A DNA stretch of 64,000 bases from Viridibacillus sp050279675 (GCF_050279675.1 NZ_JBNNUK010000005.1:157310-221309), one strand, 5' to 3'. Shown: positions 16,958-25,952, counted from the stretch's first letter. Made by a program: numbers and translations. The notes: a model not told the origin generated them from the sequence alone.

Positions 16958-18622
16958 TTAAACCTCAATAATAACCGGCAAAATCATCGGCTTTCTTTTT
17001 GTCTCAGCATTTATATACTGGCCAACTGATTTTCTTATCTTTTTCTTCATCTTATTTATACTACCATCCAATGATTCATTAACGGTTGCTTTAACAATGT
17101 CATTTACATTTCTTATCAGCTCCTCGGAATCTTTTGCGTAAACGAATCCACGACTAATGGTGTTAGGTTCAGAAATAAATGCGCCATCTGTTTTAATGAT
17201 GGTTACTACAATGACGAGCATACCGTCTTCAGATAGCTGTTTCCGATCTCTCAATACAATATCCTCTACTTCACCAATACCGATTCCATCAACGTAAGTA
17301 TCTCCAGCAGGGACTTTTCGAGTTTGACGAGCTAGTGAGTTTTCAATATCGACGACATCACCGTTTTTAATGATGAAGGTATTGTCTTTTTCTATGCCAA
17401 CGGATTCAGCTAATAAGCGGTGTAGGTATAACATTCTATATTCACCGTGAATGGGAATAAAATATTTAGGTTTCATTAATGTTAACATTAGTTTTAGGTC
17501 CTCTTGATAACCGTGTCCTGATACGTGCATTCCTGTTTTACTAGCAGATCCATAAATAACTTTGGCTCCCATTTGAAAGAAGCTATCTACTATCCGCGAT
17601 ACATCTTTTTCATTCCCGGGAATAGGGGATGCAGCAAAAATAACAGTGTCATCAGGTAACACTTTTACTTCCCGATGATTCGAAGTCGATAAGCGAGAAA
17701 GGGCAGCTAGTGTTTCCCCTTGACTGCCTGTACATAAAATCACGACATCCTCAGGAGGTAAATACTTTACGTCGCGTGCTTCGATTAGTAAACCATCTGG
17801 TATATCTAGATACCCGCGTTCTACTGCAACAGATACGACATTCAGCATACTACGACCAAGCAGCGCAAGCTTTCGATTTGTTTTTAATGTTGCATGAACG
17901 ATTTGCTGAATACGATTTACATTTGAAGCAAAGGTGGAAATAATAATTTTACGCTTAGCTTTCATAAAGGCGGCTTCAATATGTTCACCTACCAATTGTT
18001 CAGAAGGAGTAGAGCCAGGGCGTTCTGCATTTGTACTTTCGGATATGAGGAGTAATACCCCCTGTGTACCAATCTCACTCATTTTATGAATATCAGAATA
18101 TTGATCATTCATTGGTGTTAAATCGAATTTAAAGTCTCCTGTATGAACGACCTTTCCTTCAGATGTGTCAAAGACAATGCCTAAACAATCGGGTATACTG
18201 TGGCTTGTTCTAAAAAAACTTACAGCGATTTCACCAAAATCTAACTTTGAATCTGAGTTGATTTGTACCAATTCTGTAGTCCTAAAAAGTTTATGTTCTT
18301 TTAATTTTAGTTCAATTAATCCGAGTGTAAAACGAGTAGCATATATCGGAACATTTAATTTCTTCAAAAAGTATGGAATTCCACCAATGTGGTCCTCATG
18401 CCCATGAGTTACCACTAAAGCTCTAATTTTTTCCTTGTTTTCTTGTAAATAATCGATATCAGGGATGATAAGATCAATCCCTAATAAGCTTTCATCCGGA
18501 AATTTAGCGCCACAATCGACGATAACAATATCATCTGCGTACTGTATAACATACATATTTTTACCTATTTCATTGATACCACCTAAGGCGAAAATAGATA
18601 ATGTTTTATTACTTAGTGTCAA
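16958..18622 (-). CDS. rnj: Ribonuclease J family protein
   Basis: This 554-residue metallo-beta-lactamase/beta-CASP ribonuclease is full length for RNase J. The zinc-binding motif THGHEDHIGG contains His73, His75, Asp77 and His78. The HTGDFKFD block, the beta-CASP SGHGYQEDL and IPIHGEY motifs and a C-terminal domain are present. The active site is complete, as in the catalytic J1 type. Firmicutes usually have rnjA and rnjB elsewhere, so this may be a third paralogue. The TTG start at 18622 follows AGGAGG. It lies alone with no operon partner. Role: 5'-3' exo- and endonucleolytic mRNA decay or rRNA maturation. Confidence 0.92.
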   Translation of the reverse strand: MTLSNKTLSIFALGGINEIGKNMYVIQYADDIVIVDCGAKFPDESLLGIDLIIPDIDYLQENKEKIRALVVTHGHEDHIGGIPYFLKKLNVPIYATRFTLGLIELKLKEHKLFRTTELVQINSDSKLDFGEIAVSFFRTSHSIPDCLGIVFDTSEGKVVHTGDFKFDLTPMNDQYSDIHKMSEIGTQGVLLLISESTNAERPGSTPSEQLVGEHIEAAFMKAKRKIIISTFASNVNRIQQIVHATLKTNRKLALLGRSMLNVVSVAVERGYLDIPDGLLIEARDVKYLPPEDVVILCTGSQGETLAALSRLSTSNHREVKVLPDDTVIFAASPIPGNEKDVSRIVDSFFQMGAKVIYGSASKTGMHVSGHGYQEDLKLMLTLMKPKYFIPIHGEYRMLYLHRLLAESVGIEKDNTFIIKNGDVVDIENSLARQTRKVPAGDTYVDGIGIGEVEDIVLRDRKQLSEDGMLVIVVTIIKTDGAFISEPNTISRGFVYAKDSEELIRNVNDIVKATVNESLDGSINKMKKKIRKSVGQYINAETKRKPMILPVIIEV

Positions 18623-18830
18623 TATTATATCCTCCTACTCGATTATTCTTTTTCCATATGGGGGTGCAATATAGTTTGTTTCACTTCATTCTTTAGTATT
18701 GCTTTTGAGTCATTTTTCTATACGAAAGCACTTAATGTAGAAAGATTAAGTGATTTAAAAATGATTTTATCCGTAAACTAGTGGAAGTGTTCGATCATAT
18801 TCCAAGTGCTTTAGTTGAACAAGACTATTG

Positions 18831-18870
18831 AAAAAAGATGACCCAGGTTATAACCTGGGTCATCTTTTTT
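18831..18870. terminator. Perfect 40-bp palindrome at the end of an IS30 scar
   Basis: Twenty bases from 18831 are followed directly by their exact reverse complement to 18870. The core is GACCCAGGTTATAACCTGGG and the ends are A6 and T6. It acts as a bidirectional terminator and probably derives from the original transposase terminator. Confidence 0.85.
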
Positions 18871-19141
18871 CGTTTAATTTTTCTTGAATAACTTCTTTTA
18901 TTTCAACAGTACATTTTATTTTCGCGCCACAAAACGACTTGTTCTTTTTCGCTTGGCTATCCGCTGTTTCGGCCGACCAATTTTGATTACGACGTAACTC
19001 GCATGAAATCGTAGAAGCGTTGCGTTTTAAACGTTTCGCAATCGATAGTATCGAATAGCCCAGTTCAAGTAAAGTCTCTATTTTCACACGTTCTGATATG
19101 AGCTTCTTTTCTTTTGTCTTAGGTGTTGAACTTAATATTAC
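18860..19141 (-). pseudogene. IS30-family transposase, N-terminal remnant
   Basis: The readable part (RVKIETLLELGYSILSIAKRL, NASTISCELRRN, AKKNKSFCGAKIKCTVEIKEVIQEKL) is the N-terminal helix-turn-helix region of an IS30 transposase. The frame stays open upstream towards 19141 as STPKTKEKKLISER but lacks a start. The protein is cut after about 75 residues and joins directly to the palindromic terminator at 18831-18870, so the catalytic DDE domain has been deleted. The parent element was about 1 kb by family norm. Confidence 0.8.
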
Positions 19142-19221
19142 AATTCGTCTAGTGTAAAAAAGAATTTGCTAATTTTACTATATCTATATACTTTTATAAA
19201 TATTATCCGATATATAATGGT

Positions 19222-19450
19222 ATAAGTATATTGACCTTTAAAAATGGAGATAAGTGATAGGGTGAAAATACTTAGAGACTAGATTTTATATTACGAATAT
19301 TGACATTTACTACAATAAAAAATTTAAAGATAATTTATTTAGTAAACGATATATTTAATCGCATAAGTAGATTGGCTTTGAAATTGGAAGTGAATAGTAG
19401 GGTAAAAATACTTAGTGATTAGAATTCCAGTATTAATATTGACCAATTTA
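19222..19450. repeat. Diverged direct repeat upstream of the LPMO gene
   Basis: About 88 bp at 19222-19309 recur at 19363-19450. Both copies start ATAAGTA(T/G)ATTG and share AGGGT(G/A)AAAATACTTAG and AATATTGAC near their ends. The copies are 141 bp apart. They occupy the 390-bp region between the IS30 scar and the LPMO gene; each ends in a TTGAC that could be a -35 element, but no good -10 is seen. Confidence 0.6.
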
Positions 19451-19534
19451 GTTTTCATCTTTTTGCATCAAAATCCTCGAACATAGATATTTATTTGTCA
19501 TGTAATAAGTAGAAAAGTAAAGGGGATTAACACA

Positions 19535-20905
19535 ATGAATAATAAACTTTCATTTGGTTTAACAAAAATAAATAAAAGAAAAACGGGAGTAAGTGCATTT
19601 ATATTAGCAACAGGTATTTTGAGTATTACATTAATACCTGAGAGCGTAGATGCTCATGGATTTGTGGAAAAACCTGGTAGCCGCGCTGCGTTATGTAGCT
19701 CAAATTATGGAGCTCTTAACTTGAGTTGTGGAAATGTAATGTATGAACCTCAGAGTTTAGAGGCACCAAAGGGATTTCCACAAGATGGGCCGGCAGATGG
19801 AGTAATTGCTTCAGCTGGAGGTAAGTTTGGTGGGATCCTTGACCAACAAACTACTGACCGTTGGTTTAAGAATACGCTCAATGGTGGCGAAAATACTTTC
19901 ACATGGAAATATACTGCACCGCATCCAACGAGCAAATGGCACTATTATATTACAAAAAAGGGGTGGAATCCTAATAAACCTCTAACCCGTGCTGATTTTG
20001 AACCAATTGGAGTGATACAACATAATGGTTCTGCAGCATCTAATAATCTATCGCATAAAATTAATCTACCAACAGATCGAAGTGGATACCATGTGATTCT
20101 GGCTGTTTGGGATGTAGCTGATACTGCGAATGCCTTCTATAATGTAATCGATGTGAATTTAATAAATAATCAAAAACCGGATACAGAAGCTCCAACTCAA
20201 CCACAAGAATTAAAAGTAGAGAGAGTTACAGCGAACAGTGTGAAATTAAACTGGAAGCCCTCTATAGATAACGTAGGTGTGAAAGAGTATCAAGTATTAC
20301 GTGATGGACATGTAATTGGAACAGTACCAGGAACAACATTTACAGATGGAAAATTAACGGCTAATACAGAATATACATATACTGTAAAGGCTGTAGATGC
20401 AGCAGGAAATGTTTCTCAAAAAAGTGAATCTGTTATTGCAAAGACAGGAAATGAAGTTCCAGATACCGAAGCACCAACTCAACCCAAAGGACTACATAGT
20501 ATGGGAGAAACAATGTCTAGTGTGAGCTTAATGTGGAGCCCTTCGGAAGACAATGTCGCAGTTGATCATTATGTTGTATACAAAGAAACAATAAATGGAC
20601 AAATGACAACGGTCGGAACATCCAACACTACATCATTTATGGACAAGAACCTACAATCAAATACAACATTTAAGTATACAGTTACCGCAGTTGATGCAGC
20701 AGGAAATGAATCGATTAAAAGTAACACTCTTACTGTAACTACAAAAGAGCAAAGTACAACTTATGAACAATGGGATCCATCTAAAGCATATACAAAAGGT
20801 GATAGAGTAACACACCAGGGGAAAAACTATGAAGCAGTTCAAAGTTATCAAGGAAATAGTGATCCAAACTGGATATTTGCTTTATCTTTATGGAAAGAGA
20901 TTTAA
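19535..20905 (+). CDS. Secreted chitin-active lytic polysaccharide monooxygenase (AA10) with FnIII and CBM5/12 domains
   Basis: This 456-residue copper enzyme should oxidatively cleave chitin. A long signal peptide ends at DA-H, making His41 the N-terminal copper ligand of the histidine brace. The second ligand is His130 in TAPHPTSKW. The AA10 domain (about 41-212) matches Serratia CBP21 closely (EPQSLEAPKGFPQDGPADG, DRSGYHVILAVWDVADTANA). Two fibronectin type III domains (about 218-305 and 312-405) and a C-terminal chitin-binding CBM5/12 (about 412-456, WDPSKAYTKGDRVTHQGKNY) follow. The gene is solitary; no chitinase lies nearby. The ATG follows AAAGGGG. Confidence 0.95.
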   Translation: MNNKLSFGLTKINKRKTGVSAFILATGILSITLIPESVDAHGFVEKPGSRAALCSSNYGALNLSCGNVMYEPQSLEAPKGFPQDGPADGVIASAGGKFGGILDQQTTDRWFKNTLNGGENTFTWKYTAPHPTSKWHYYITKKGWNPNKPLTRADFEPIGVIQHNGSAASNNLSHKINLPTDRSGYHVILAVWDVADTANAFYNVIDVNLINNQKPDTEAPTQPQELKVERVTANSVKLNWKPSIDNVGVKEYQVLRDGHVIGTVPGTTFTDGKLTANTEYTYTVKAVDAAGNVSQKSESVIAKTGNEVPDTEAPTQPKGLHSMGETMSSVSLMWSPSEDNVAVDHYVVYKETINGQMTTVGTSNTTSFMDKNLQSNTTFKYTVTAVDAAGNESIKSNTLTVTTKEQSTTYEQWDPSKAYTKGDRVTHQGKNYEAVQSYQGNSDPNWIFALSLWKEI

Positions 20906-21138
20906 TTTAGGTAAACTTAATAGAGATAGATAGCTTAGAGGGTTTTGGTGTAAAAAGATGAAAATGAACATGATATTGGTTATAAATATAAACATAAATA
21001 TGTACACTTTCGCTTGCGTAAGGATGTACAAAATTACTCGTTTTCTTTCACAAAATGATCTTTTAATCGATAAGAATCTCAACAATTGTAACGACTGTTG
21101 CGTGAAATGCGATTTAGAGTTCAGATAGTTCTTTTTTA

Positions 21139-21165
21139 TTCAACTAAAGGGTCAGGTTAGTTGAA
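21139..21165 (+). repeat. Palindromic spacer repeat copy 1
   Basis: Left arm TTCAACTAA, centre AGGGTCAGG, right arm TTAGTTGAA, 27 bp in all. It is preceded by TTCTTTTTTA, as copy 2 is. The stretch 20906-21138 before it shows nothing else recognisable. Confidence 0.85.
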
Positions 21166-21257
21166 GAAGAAATTTCTGGAATAATAATCTATTTATTGTT
21201 AATGTTAAGACATCAATAATTTATAGATATAGGAAAATCGAAAGAGGTGTGTGGATT

Positions 21258-21803
21258 ATGTTAGTACATAAGGTTGATGATGAGGTCTCTTTGAGATTGT
21301 TTCATAAAGATGATTCAGAAGAGTTCTATGATTTAACGATTAATTCAAAGTCCTATTTAAAAGAGTGGCTTGGTTGGCTCGAATATACAAAGAGCATTGA
21401 AGATACTGCACAAAATATTCAATCAAGATGTAATGAGCTTGTTGAAAATGGGGGATATCCACAATCATTCGCAATTATATATAATGGGGAAATTGCGGGT
21501 ACAATCGGATTTAATGAAATATATAAGGCTAACAAAATAGGTGTCGTGGGTTATTGGTTGGGTGAAAAATTTCAAGGCAAAGGTATAATGTCTAAGGCAT
21601 TCAAAGCAGTAATTGATTACGGTTTTAATGACCTTAAACTAAATCGAATTGAAGTTAGGATCGCAGTTGAAAATAAAAAAAGTAGAGCGCTTCCTGAAAG
21701 ATTCGGCTTTAAGAAGGAAGGGGAAATAAGACAAGCAGAGTGGTTATATGACCATTATGTAGATCACATCATTTATGGGCTTTTAGCTAATGAATGGAAA
21801 TAA
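21258..21803 (+). CDS. RimJ/RimL-type GNAT acetyltransferase
   Basis: This 181-residue ribosomal-protein-serine/alanine acetyltransferase-like protein of the GNAT superfamily has the acetyl-CoA region YWLGEKFQGKGIMSKAFKAV and the closing block NRIEVRIAVENKKSRALPERFGF. The GTG at 21249 lies inside the ribosome binding site GAGGTG, so the ATG at 21258 was chosen. It is flanked by palindromic spacer repeats at 21139 and 21853 and ends in its own terminator, so it stands as a one-gene unit. Confidence 0.87.
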   Translation: MLVHKVDDEVSLRLFHKDDSEEFYDLTINSKSYLKEWLGWLEYTKSIEDTAQNIQSRCNELVENGGYPQSFAIIYNGEIAGTIGFNEIYKANKIGVVGYWLGEKFQGKGIMSKAFKAVIDYGFNDLKLNRIEVRIAVENKKSRALPERFGFKKEGEIRQAEWLYDHYVDHIIYGLLANEWK

Positions 21804-21827
21804 GCCATTCAAATGTAAAACATCTTT

Positions 21828-21853
21828 GAGCTGTTCAGACAGCTCTTTTTTAT
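21828..21853 (+). terminator. Terminator joined to spacer repeat 2
   Basis: GAGCTGT (21828-21834) and ACAGCTC (21839-21845) form a 7-bp stem with a 4-nt loop, followed by TTTTTTAT and immediately by spacer repeat 2. Confidence 0.8.
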
Positions 21854-21879
21854 TCAACTAAAGGGGCAGGTTTGTTGAA
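21853..21879 (+). repeat. Palindromic spacer repeat copy 2
   Basis: TTCAACTAA, then AGGGGCAGG, then TTTGTTGAA. Same orientation and length as copy 1; one base differs in the right arm. Confidence 0.85.
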
Positions 21880-21911
21880 GAAGGATTTACAATAAAGATT
21901 CTGAAAGGTGG

Positions 21912-22268
21912 ATGGCTTCTTTGAATAAATTTTTATTGCACATTGAGGGGTTAGCAGTTCTGGTGTTAACCATTTATTTTTACTTCCATCTGCAATTTAG
22001 TTGGATAGTGTTTCTGGTTTTGTTGTTAGCACCAGACTTGTCAGCACTTGGATACTTAAAAAACGTTAAGGTTGGTTCAATACTGTATAATTTATTTCAT
22101 ACATACACCATTCCAGTAGTAATAATGATATGCGGTTTATTGACAAATAACAGTAACATTATAATGATTAGTTTAATTTGGATAGCCCATATCGGGATGG
22201 ATAGAATGCTTGGTTATGGATTGAAATATCCAACAAAATTTCAAGATACTCATCTTAATCGTGTTTGA
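21912..22268 (+). CDS. DUF4260 family membrane protein
   Basis: This 118-residue protein has four hydrophobic helices and the typical C-terminal motif DRMLGYGLKYPTKFQDTHL of DUF4260. The function of the family is unknown. The ATG at 21912 is very close to AAAGGTGG; the in-frame TTG at 21921 has better spacing and may be the real start. It is a one-gene unit bracketed by spacer repeats 2 and 3. Confidence 0.85.
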   Translation: MASLNKFLLHIEGLAVLVLTIYFYFHLQFSWIVFLVLLLAPDLSALGYLKNVKVGSILYNLFHTYTIPVVIMICGLLTNNSNIIMISLIWIAHIGMDRMLGYGLKYPTKFQDTHLNRV

Positions 22269-22348
22269 GTGGTTTTCAACAAACGAGCGCGATTGTTAGA
22301 CAAATATAGAGTATAAACGTCTTTGCTATTGATATTGGGGACACTTCA

Positions 22349-22374
22349 TTAACTAACGGGGCAGGTTAGTTTAA
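22349..22374 (+). repeat. Palindromic spacer repeat copy 3
   Basis: TTAACTAA, then CGGGGCAGG, then TTAGTTTAA. Arms are slightly diverged from copies 1 and 2; the centre is conserved and in the same orientation. Confidence 0.8.
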
Positions 22375-22459
22375 CAAGATTTTAATACTTGGACAAATTT
22401 ATATAGATAAATGTTAGAATTGTTCATATGATTTTGTGTAATTTAGAGAGAGGTTGGCT

Positions 22460-23110
22460 ATGTCAAAAAATGTTAAATGGTTTACAGTTCTTATTCCTAC
22501 TTTTTATTTCCTTATCCCGTTAATATTGAAATTTAATTATGATTCTAGTTTTTTACGTATAAAATTTATTGAGCTTTATGTCAATTGTATTCCTATAACG
22601 GTTTGTGTAATATATTTGATAAAAAAGGCGATAGTAAATAATTTTTATAAGTTTGTCGTTCTAACTGCTTTTATTATGTATTTATGCACATTACATCAGT
22701 TAGTTACCTTTATTCCAATATGGCATTATTCGGAAGGTGAAATCGTTGTGTATTCAACAATCCAATCGCTAAATTTAATTCCGTTTAAAACAATTTTAGA
22801 ATCACAAATTACAGACTTATTGGGTCCTTTATTAATGTTGACCCCATTAGCTTTTGCACTAATGTCTCTTAGTATCTTAAAAAGTAAAAAAAAGACTATT
22901 ATGGTTACAATGCTTATCTCTATTGGGATTGAACTAATTCAATTTATTGAAAATTCTATAGGATCAGCGTTTTTTGTATATGCTCGTTCAACAAACATTG
23001 ATGATGTCATTCTAAATACCCTTGGAGGTGTGGTAGGGGTATATATATATCTTTTGTTTAATCATTTTATAGGTAAGGGCCAATCTAAAAGGTTGCAAAT
23101 TAGTAATTGA
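22460..23110 (+). CDS. VanZ-like family membrane protein
   Basis: This 216-residue protein has about five to six membrane helices. The VanZ-domain signature is seen as SLNLIPFKTI in the middle and SIGIELIQF, followed by a NIDDVILNTLGGVVGVYIY block near the C-terminus. VanZ proteins affect glycopeptide susceptibility in some hosts, but most members are uncharacterised. The ATG at 22460 follows AGAGAGG; an upstream TTG at 22454 is too close to it. One-gene unit between spacer repeats 3 and 4. Confidence 0.88.
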   Translation: MSKNVKWFTVLIPTFYFLIPLILKFNYDSSFLRIKFIELYVNCIPITVCVIYLIKKAIVNNFYKFVVLTAFIMYLCTLHQLVTFIPIWHYSEGEIVVYSTIQSLNLIPFKTILESQITDLLGPLLMLTPLAFALMSLSILKSKKKTIMVTMLISIGIELIQFIENSIGSAFFVYARSTNIDDVILNTLGGVVGVYIYLLFNHFIGKGQSKRLQISN

Positions 23111-23124
23111 TATTAATAAAATAT

Positions 23125-23150
23125 TTTAACTAACGGGTGCATTAGTAAAA
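23125..23150 (+). repeat. Palindromic spacer repeat copy 4 (diverged)
   Basis: TTTTAACTAA, then CGGGTGCA, then TTAGTAAAA. The arms still pair and the centre keeps CGGG. Confidence 0.6.
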
Positions 23151-23210
23151 AGGGCATCGTCATATAGACGTTTTTCCTTTATTAATTTTCAATTTAAATA
23201 AGGGCGGGGA

Positions 23211-23432
23211 ATGAAAATGACTATATTTAAAAACAAGTATTTTTCAGGTGTTTTATGGATTATAGTATTCGCTTTATTTGGAGTGTCTTGTTTAATGCAT
23301 ATCTATAGCTATTTCAATACTAAAGAAATAAATTCTGCTAGTTCTCAATGCTATGACAACGGTGGAGAAGTTATATTGAAAATTTATAATAATCTCACAA
23401 GTGAGTATTATTTTGAGTGTAAGAAAAAATAG
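23211..23432 (+). CDS. Small single-helix membrane protein
   Basis: This 73-residue protein has one N-terminal membrane helix (about residues 11-30) and a 40-residue external tail with two cysteines (SQCYDNGGEVILKIYN and YYFECKKK) that could form a disulfide. A strong AGGGCGGGGA precedes the ATG. No family was recognised. It sits between spacer repeats 4 and 5 as a one-gene unit. Confidence 0.65.
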   Translation: MKMTIFKNKYFSGVLWIIVFALFGVSCLMHIYSYFNTKEINSASSQCYDNGGEVILKIYNNLTSEYYFECKKK

Positions 23433-23495
23433 AGTTAACCATAAATGTTCATTATATTGGAAGGAAATTAAGTGATCGAGTTATTCTATTTCTTA

Positions 23496-23522
23496 TTCAA
23501 CTAAAGGAGCAGGTTAGTTCAA
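23496..23522 (+). repeat. Palindromic spacer repeat copy 5
   Basis: TTCAACTAA, then AGGAGCAGG, then TTAGTTCAA. 27 bp, same orientation as the others. Confidence 0.85.
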
Positions 23523-23543
23523 TAAAAAAGACAGGTGGAAAAT

Positions 23544-23585
23544 ATGAAAATACAAAGATGTGATATATGCAATAAAATAACGTAG
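23544..23585 (+). pseudogene. 13-codon CxxC mini-ORF, probably a gene stub
   Basis: The ATG follows ACAGGTGG and encodes MKIQRCDICNKIT, the look of a zinc-ribbon N-terminus. The stop codon lies inside the first arm of a perfect terminator. It is most likely the left-over start of a deleted cassette gene, though a real micropeptide cannot be excluded. Confidence 0.45.
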
Positions 23586-23631
23586 CCAGCTAATCGCAGT
23601 ATTGAAACGCGATTAGCTGGCTATTTTCTCT
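23583..23631 (+). terminator. Perfect terminator over the mini-ORF stop
   Basis: 15-bp perfect arms TAGCCAGCTAATCGC (23583-23597) and GCGATTAGCTGGCTA (23609-23623) are followed by TTTTCTC. Confidence 0.9.
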
Positions 23632-23701
23632 ATAATAAAAACAAAACCTTATGTAGCGATTATTGCCCTATTAAAAAAATGGTTATTTTTTTAAACTTTA
23701 T

Positions 23702-24940
23702 TTATTGAATGACAGCAAAGGTCATCGTTAAGTAGGTGGATAAAGGCATTTTAACGACCGTTCTTGATAGGTGCTCACCATTTGCTAAATTAAAAGCATT
23801 TATTTCACCACGTTCAATAGCATCATCACTATCATTATTGCGAAGATCATACATAGTGAAAATGTACGCTTTATTTCCTTTAACGGTTATTTGTTCTGTA
23901 AATGTACTTTTTTGTTTTAGAGCTGAGCGTTGATCCTTTGGTATTTTGAAAGTAAGTTTTTTCATCTGTTCTTGATCATTCATCACATAAGCTTTTGAAT
24001 AGTCACTTAAAATAACAATTTGATCATCGACAACCGCTAGTGAGTCTGGATTAAAATTTTCATCACCAATCGCAATTTTTTTGACTATTTCTAAAGTTTT
24101 AGGATCAATTTTCACAAGCTGCCCAGTATTTATAATTGTATCATCAGTATCCGATACAGTCTTCATTTGATTGACTGTATAATATAGATATCCTTTGTAA
24201 TATGCTAGTGCCGGATTACTTGGTAAACCAGTTTGTGAATGCTCCTCATCCTCTAAATCTAATTTTTTTGAGGAAATGACCTTCTTGTTTTTTAAGTCGA
24301 CGTGATGGATATACGTAATCGCATCCGGATCAGCCGTCGTAATGTATGCCTCATCCTTTTCAACATGCATGGAATGAGCAAAACCGTGTGGAATAACGAT
24401 TGATTTCTTATCATTCGGTTTATTTTGTCGCCAATATACAAGCTTTTGACCGTTATTTAGACTCCCTGCAATATCATAAATAACATAATCATTATTCGAA
24501 TAAAGTGAAAAGGAATTACTCGATTGTTTACTCATATTAATCGACTCAATCTTACCTGTTTTCAAGTCGATTGATGAACGCTGTAGAGAGCGGTTATTAA
24601 CGACATACGCTTTATCGTGGGCTGTCGTCATACCGATTGGCTCCGATAAATCTTGCTTGACGCTTTGGGATAAAAAACGACCTGCCTTATCAATAACGTA
24701 AAAAGCTCCTGCATTGGAATTACTGTGACTTTTTAATTCCGAAAATGCTAATAAATATTTGCCATTTTTCATCTCTAATGAGTCAGTTGCTTTCGGAAGG
24801 TTTTCTACGAGTGGCACCTCTTTCTCCTCTAAATGAGGGGAATACGCAATGTTAAGAAGAAGGCGTGGTAAAAAATAGCCTGCTGCTGCAATCACAATTA
24901 AAATACCACCGATAATGTAAAACCATTTATATTTCTTCAT
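23702..24940 (-). CDS. Membrane-anchored beta-propeller-like protein
   Basis: This protein of about 412 residues has one N-terminal membrane helix (residues 9-27) and a large extracellular region. The repeated pattern (NGKYLLAFSEL, HDKAYVVNNRSL, KGYLYYTVNQM, DDQIVILSDYSKAYV, KGNKAYIFTMYDL) suggests a WD/PQQ-like propeller. No enzymatic motif is seen. The ATG at 24940 follows AGGAG with 6-base spacing. It lies on the minus strand inside the otherwise plus-strand cassette-like run, next to the broken hydrolase gene at 24982-25794. Confidence 0.75.
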   Translation of the reverse strand: MKKYKWFYIIGGILIVIAAAGYFLPRLLLNIAYSPHLEEKEVPLVENLPKATDSLEMKNGKYLLAFSELKSHSNSNAGAFYVIDKAGRFLSQSVKQDLSEPIGMTTAHDKAYVVNNRSLQRSSIDLKTGKIESINMSKQSSNSFSLYSNNDYVIYDIAGSLNNGQKLVYWRQNKPNDKKSIVIPHGFAHSMHVEKDEAYITTADPDAITYIHHVDLKNKKVISSKKLDLEDEEHSQTGLPSNPALAYYKGYLYYTVNQMKTVSDTDDTIINTGQLVKIDPKTLEIVKKIAIGDENFNPDSLAVVDDQIVILSDYSKAYVMNDQEQMKKLTFKIPKDQRSALKQKSTFTEQITVKGNKAYIFTMYDLRNNDSDDAIERGEINAFNLANGEHLSRTVVKMPLSTYLTMTFAVIQ

Positions 24941-24981
24941 CACTTTCTCCTATTGTATATCTTTAGTTATTTATACTATAT

Positions 24982-25794
24982 TTATAGAATAATAATATTA
25001 TTAGACTTAAGTATTTCCATTGGCGTAACAACTGTATCAATCGTAATATAATCAACATCGATACCTTGCTCTAACCAAGCTCTCCATACCAATGATGAAC
25101 AATAAAAATGACTAGTTCTACGCTTGTTAAGGAACTCATAACTATAGGGTTTGTTGGCATCCACTTGAGCCCTTGCATATTTATAAGCTCCTTCAGATTT
25201 GTCAGTAGTTTTCCCTTTAACTTTTAGAAGATAGACATCCTTTTTATTAGCTCCCTATCGATTGTGATACATCTCAGGTCCGGTTTTCTGAGCTCCTCCA
25301 ACAATTCTCCCTTTAGGTGACCAGTCCAACGCAAAAGATTCTATTGTATATTCTATATTTTTTGAAACTAACGCAGTATGACCAACTGACCAGTAAGAAT
25401 TACTATAACTATTACCACCGTGTCTGGCATCAATTATAATATTTCCTTTTGATCCAATAGCTGAAGAACTTGCTCTTGGTTGGATGCTGACCTCTTCCTC
25501 TTCCTCGTTTAATTGTTGCTCTTGCATTTTTTCTCTAGCAGCCTGTGCATATTGTTCAGTTGTACCTTCTTGCATTGTGTGAGCCCAATTTAAGATTTGT
25601 TCATCAGTCATATCATTATTTTGCATTGAAATTACTGCGTCATGTGCTTCCAATTCTGTTTTATCGATTTTTTCTTGAATTAATAATTCAGCACTTCTTA
25701 ATTCTTCTCCCTCTTGAGCGAATGCATACGTATTGATATTAGTACTTAATAATGTAAGCGTTAAAATACTCCCTATAATCATTTTTGATTTCAA
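24982..25794 (-). pseudogene. YiiX/NlpC-P60-like secreted cysteine hydrolase, interrupted by one in-frame TAG
   Basis: The first part (179 residues) starts with a signal peptide and contains ARHGGNSYSNSYWSVGHTAL, the catalytic His region. After a single TAG at 25255-25257 the same frame continues as GANKKDVYLLKVKGKTTD and then HFYCSSLVWRAWLEQGIDVD, which holds the catalytic Cys. No frameshift or deletion is seen, and the amber codon could come from TGG (Trp) by one transition. The gene would otherwise encode about 270 residues. Most likely a recent nonsense pseudogene; readthrough is a remote alternative. Confidence 0.82.
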
Positions 25795-25952
25795 AATAAC
25801 CTCTCTATCAAATGTATTTTTGTAAAATAATACATTAATATATTATTTTACTACAATATAACAATTTAATATATTCCTATTTAAGTAAAGAGAGGAATTT
25901 TTTAATTGGATATTTATGTTGGAAATAAAGTGAGGATAGTGAAGGAATTTAC

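Noticed and set aside
19222..19450. Upstream duplication as a tandem c-di-GMP riboswitch for the LPMO
   Set aside because: The conserved riboswitch core sequences are not present in either copy.
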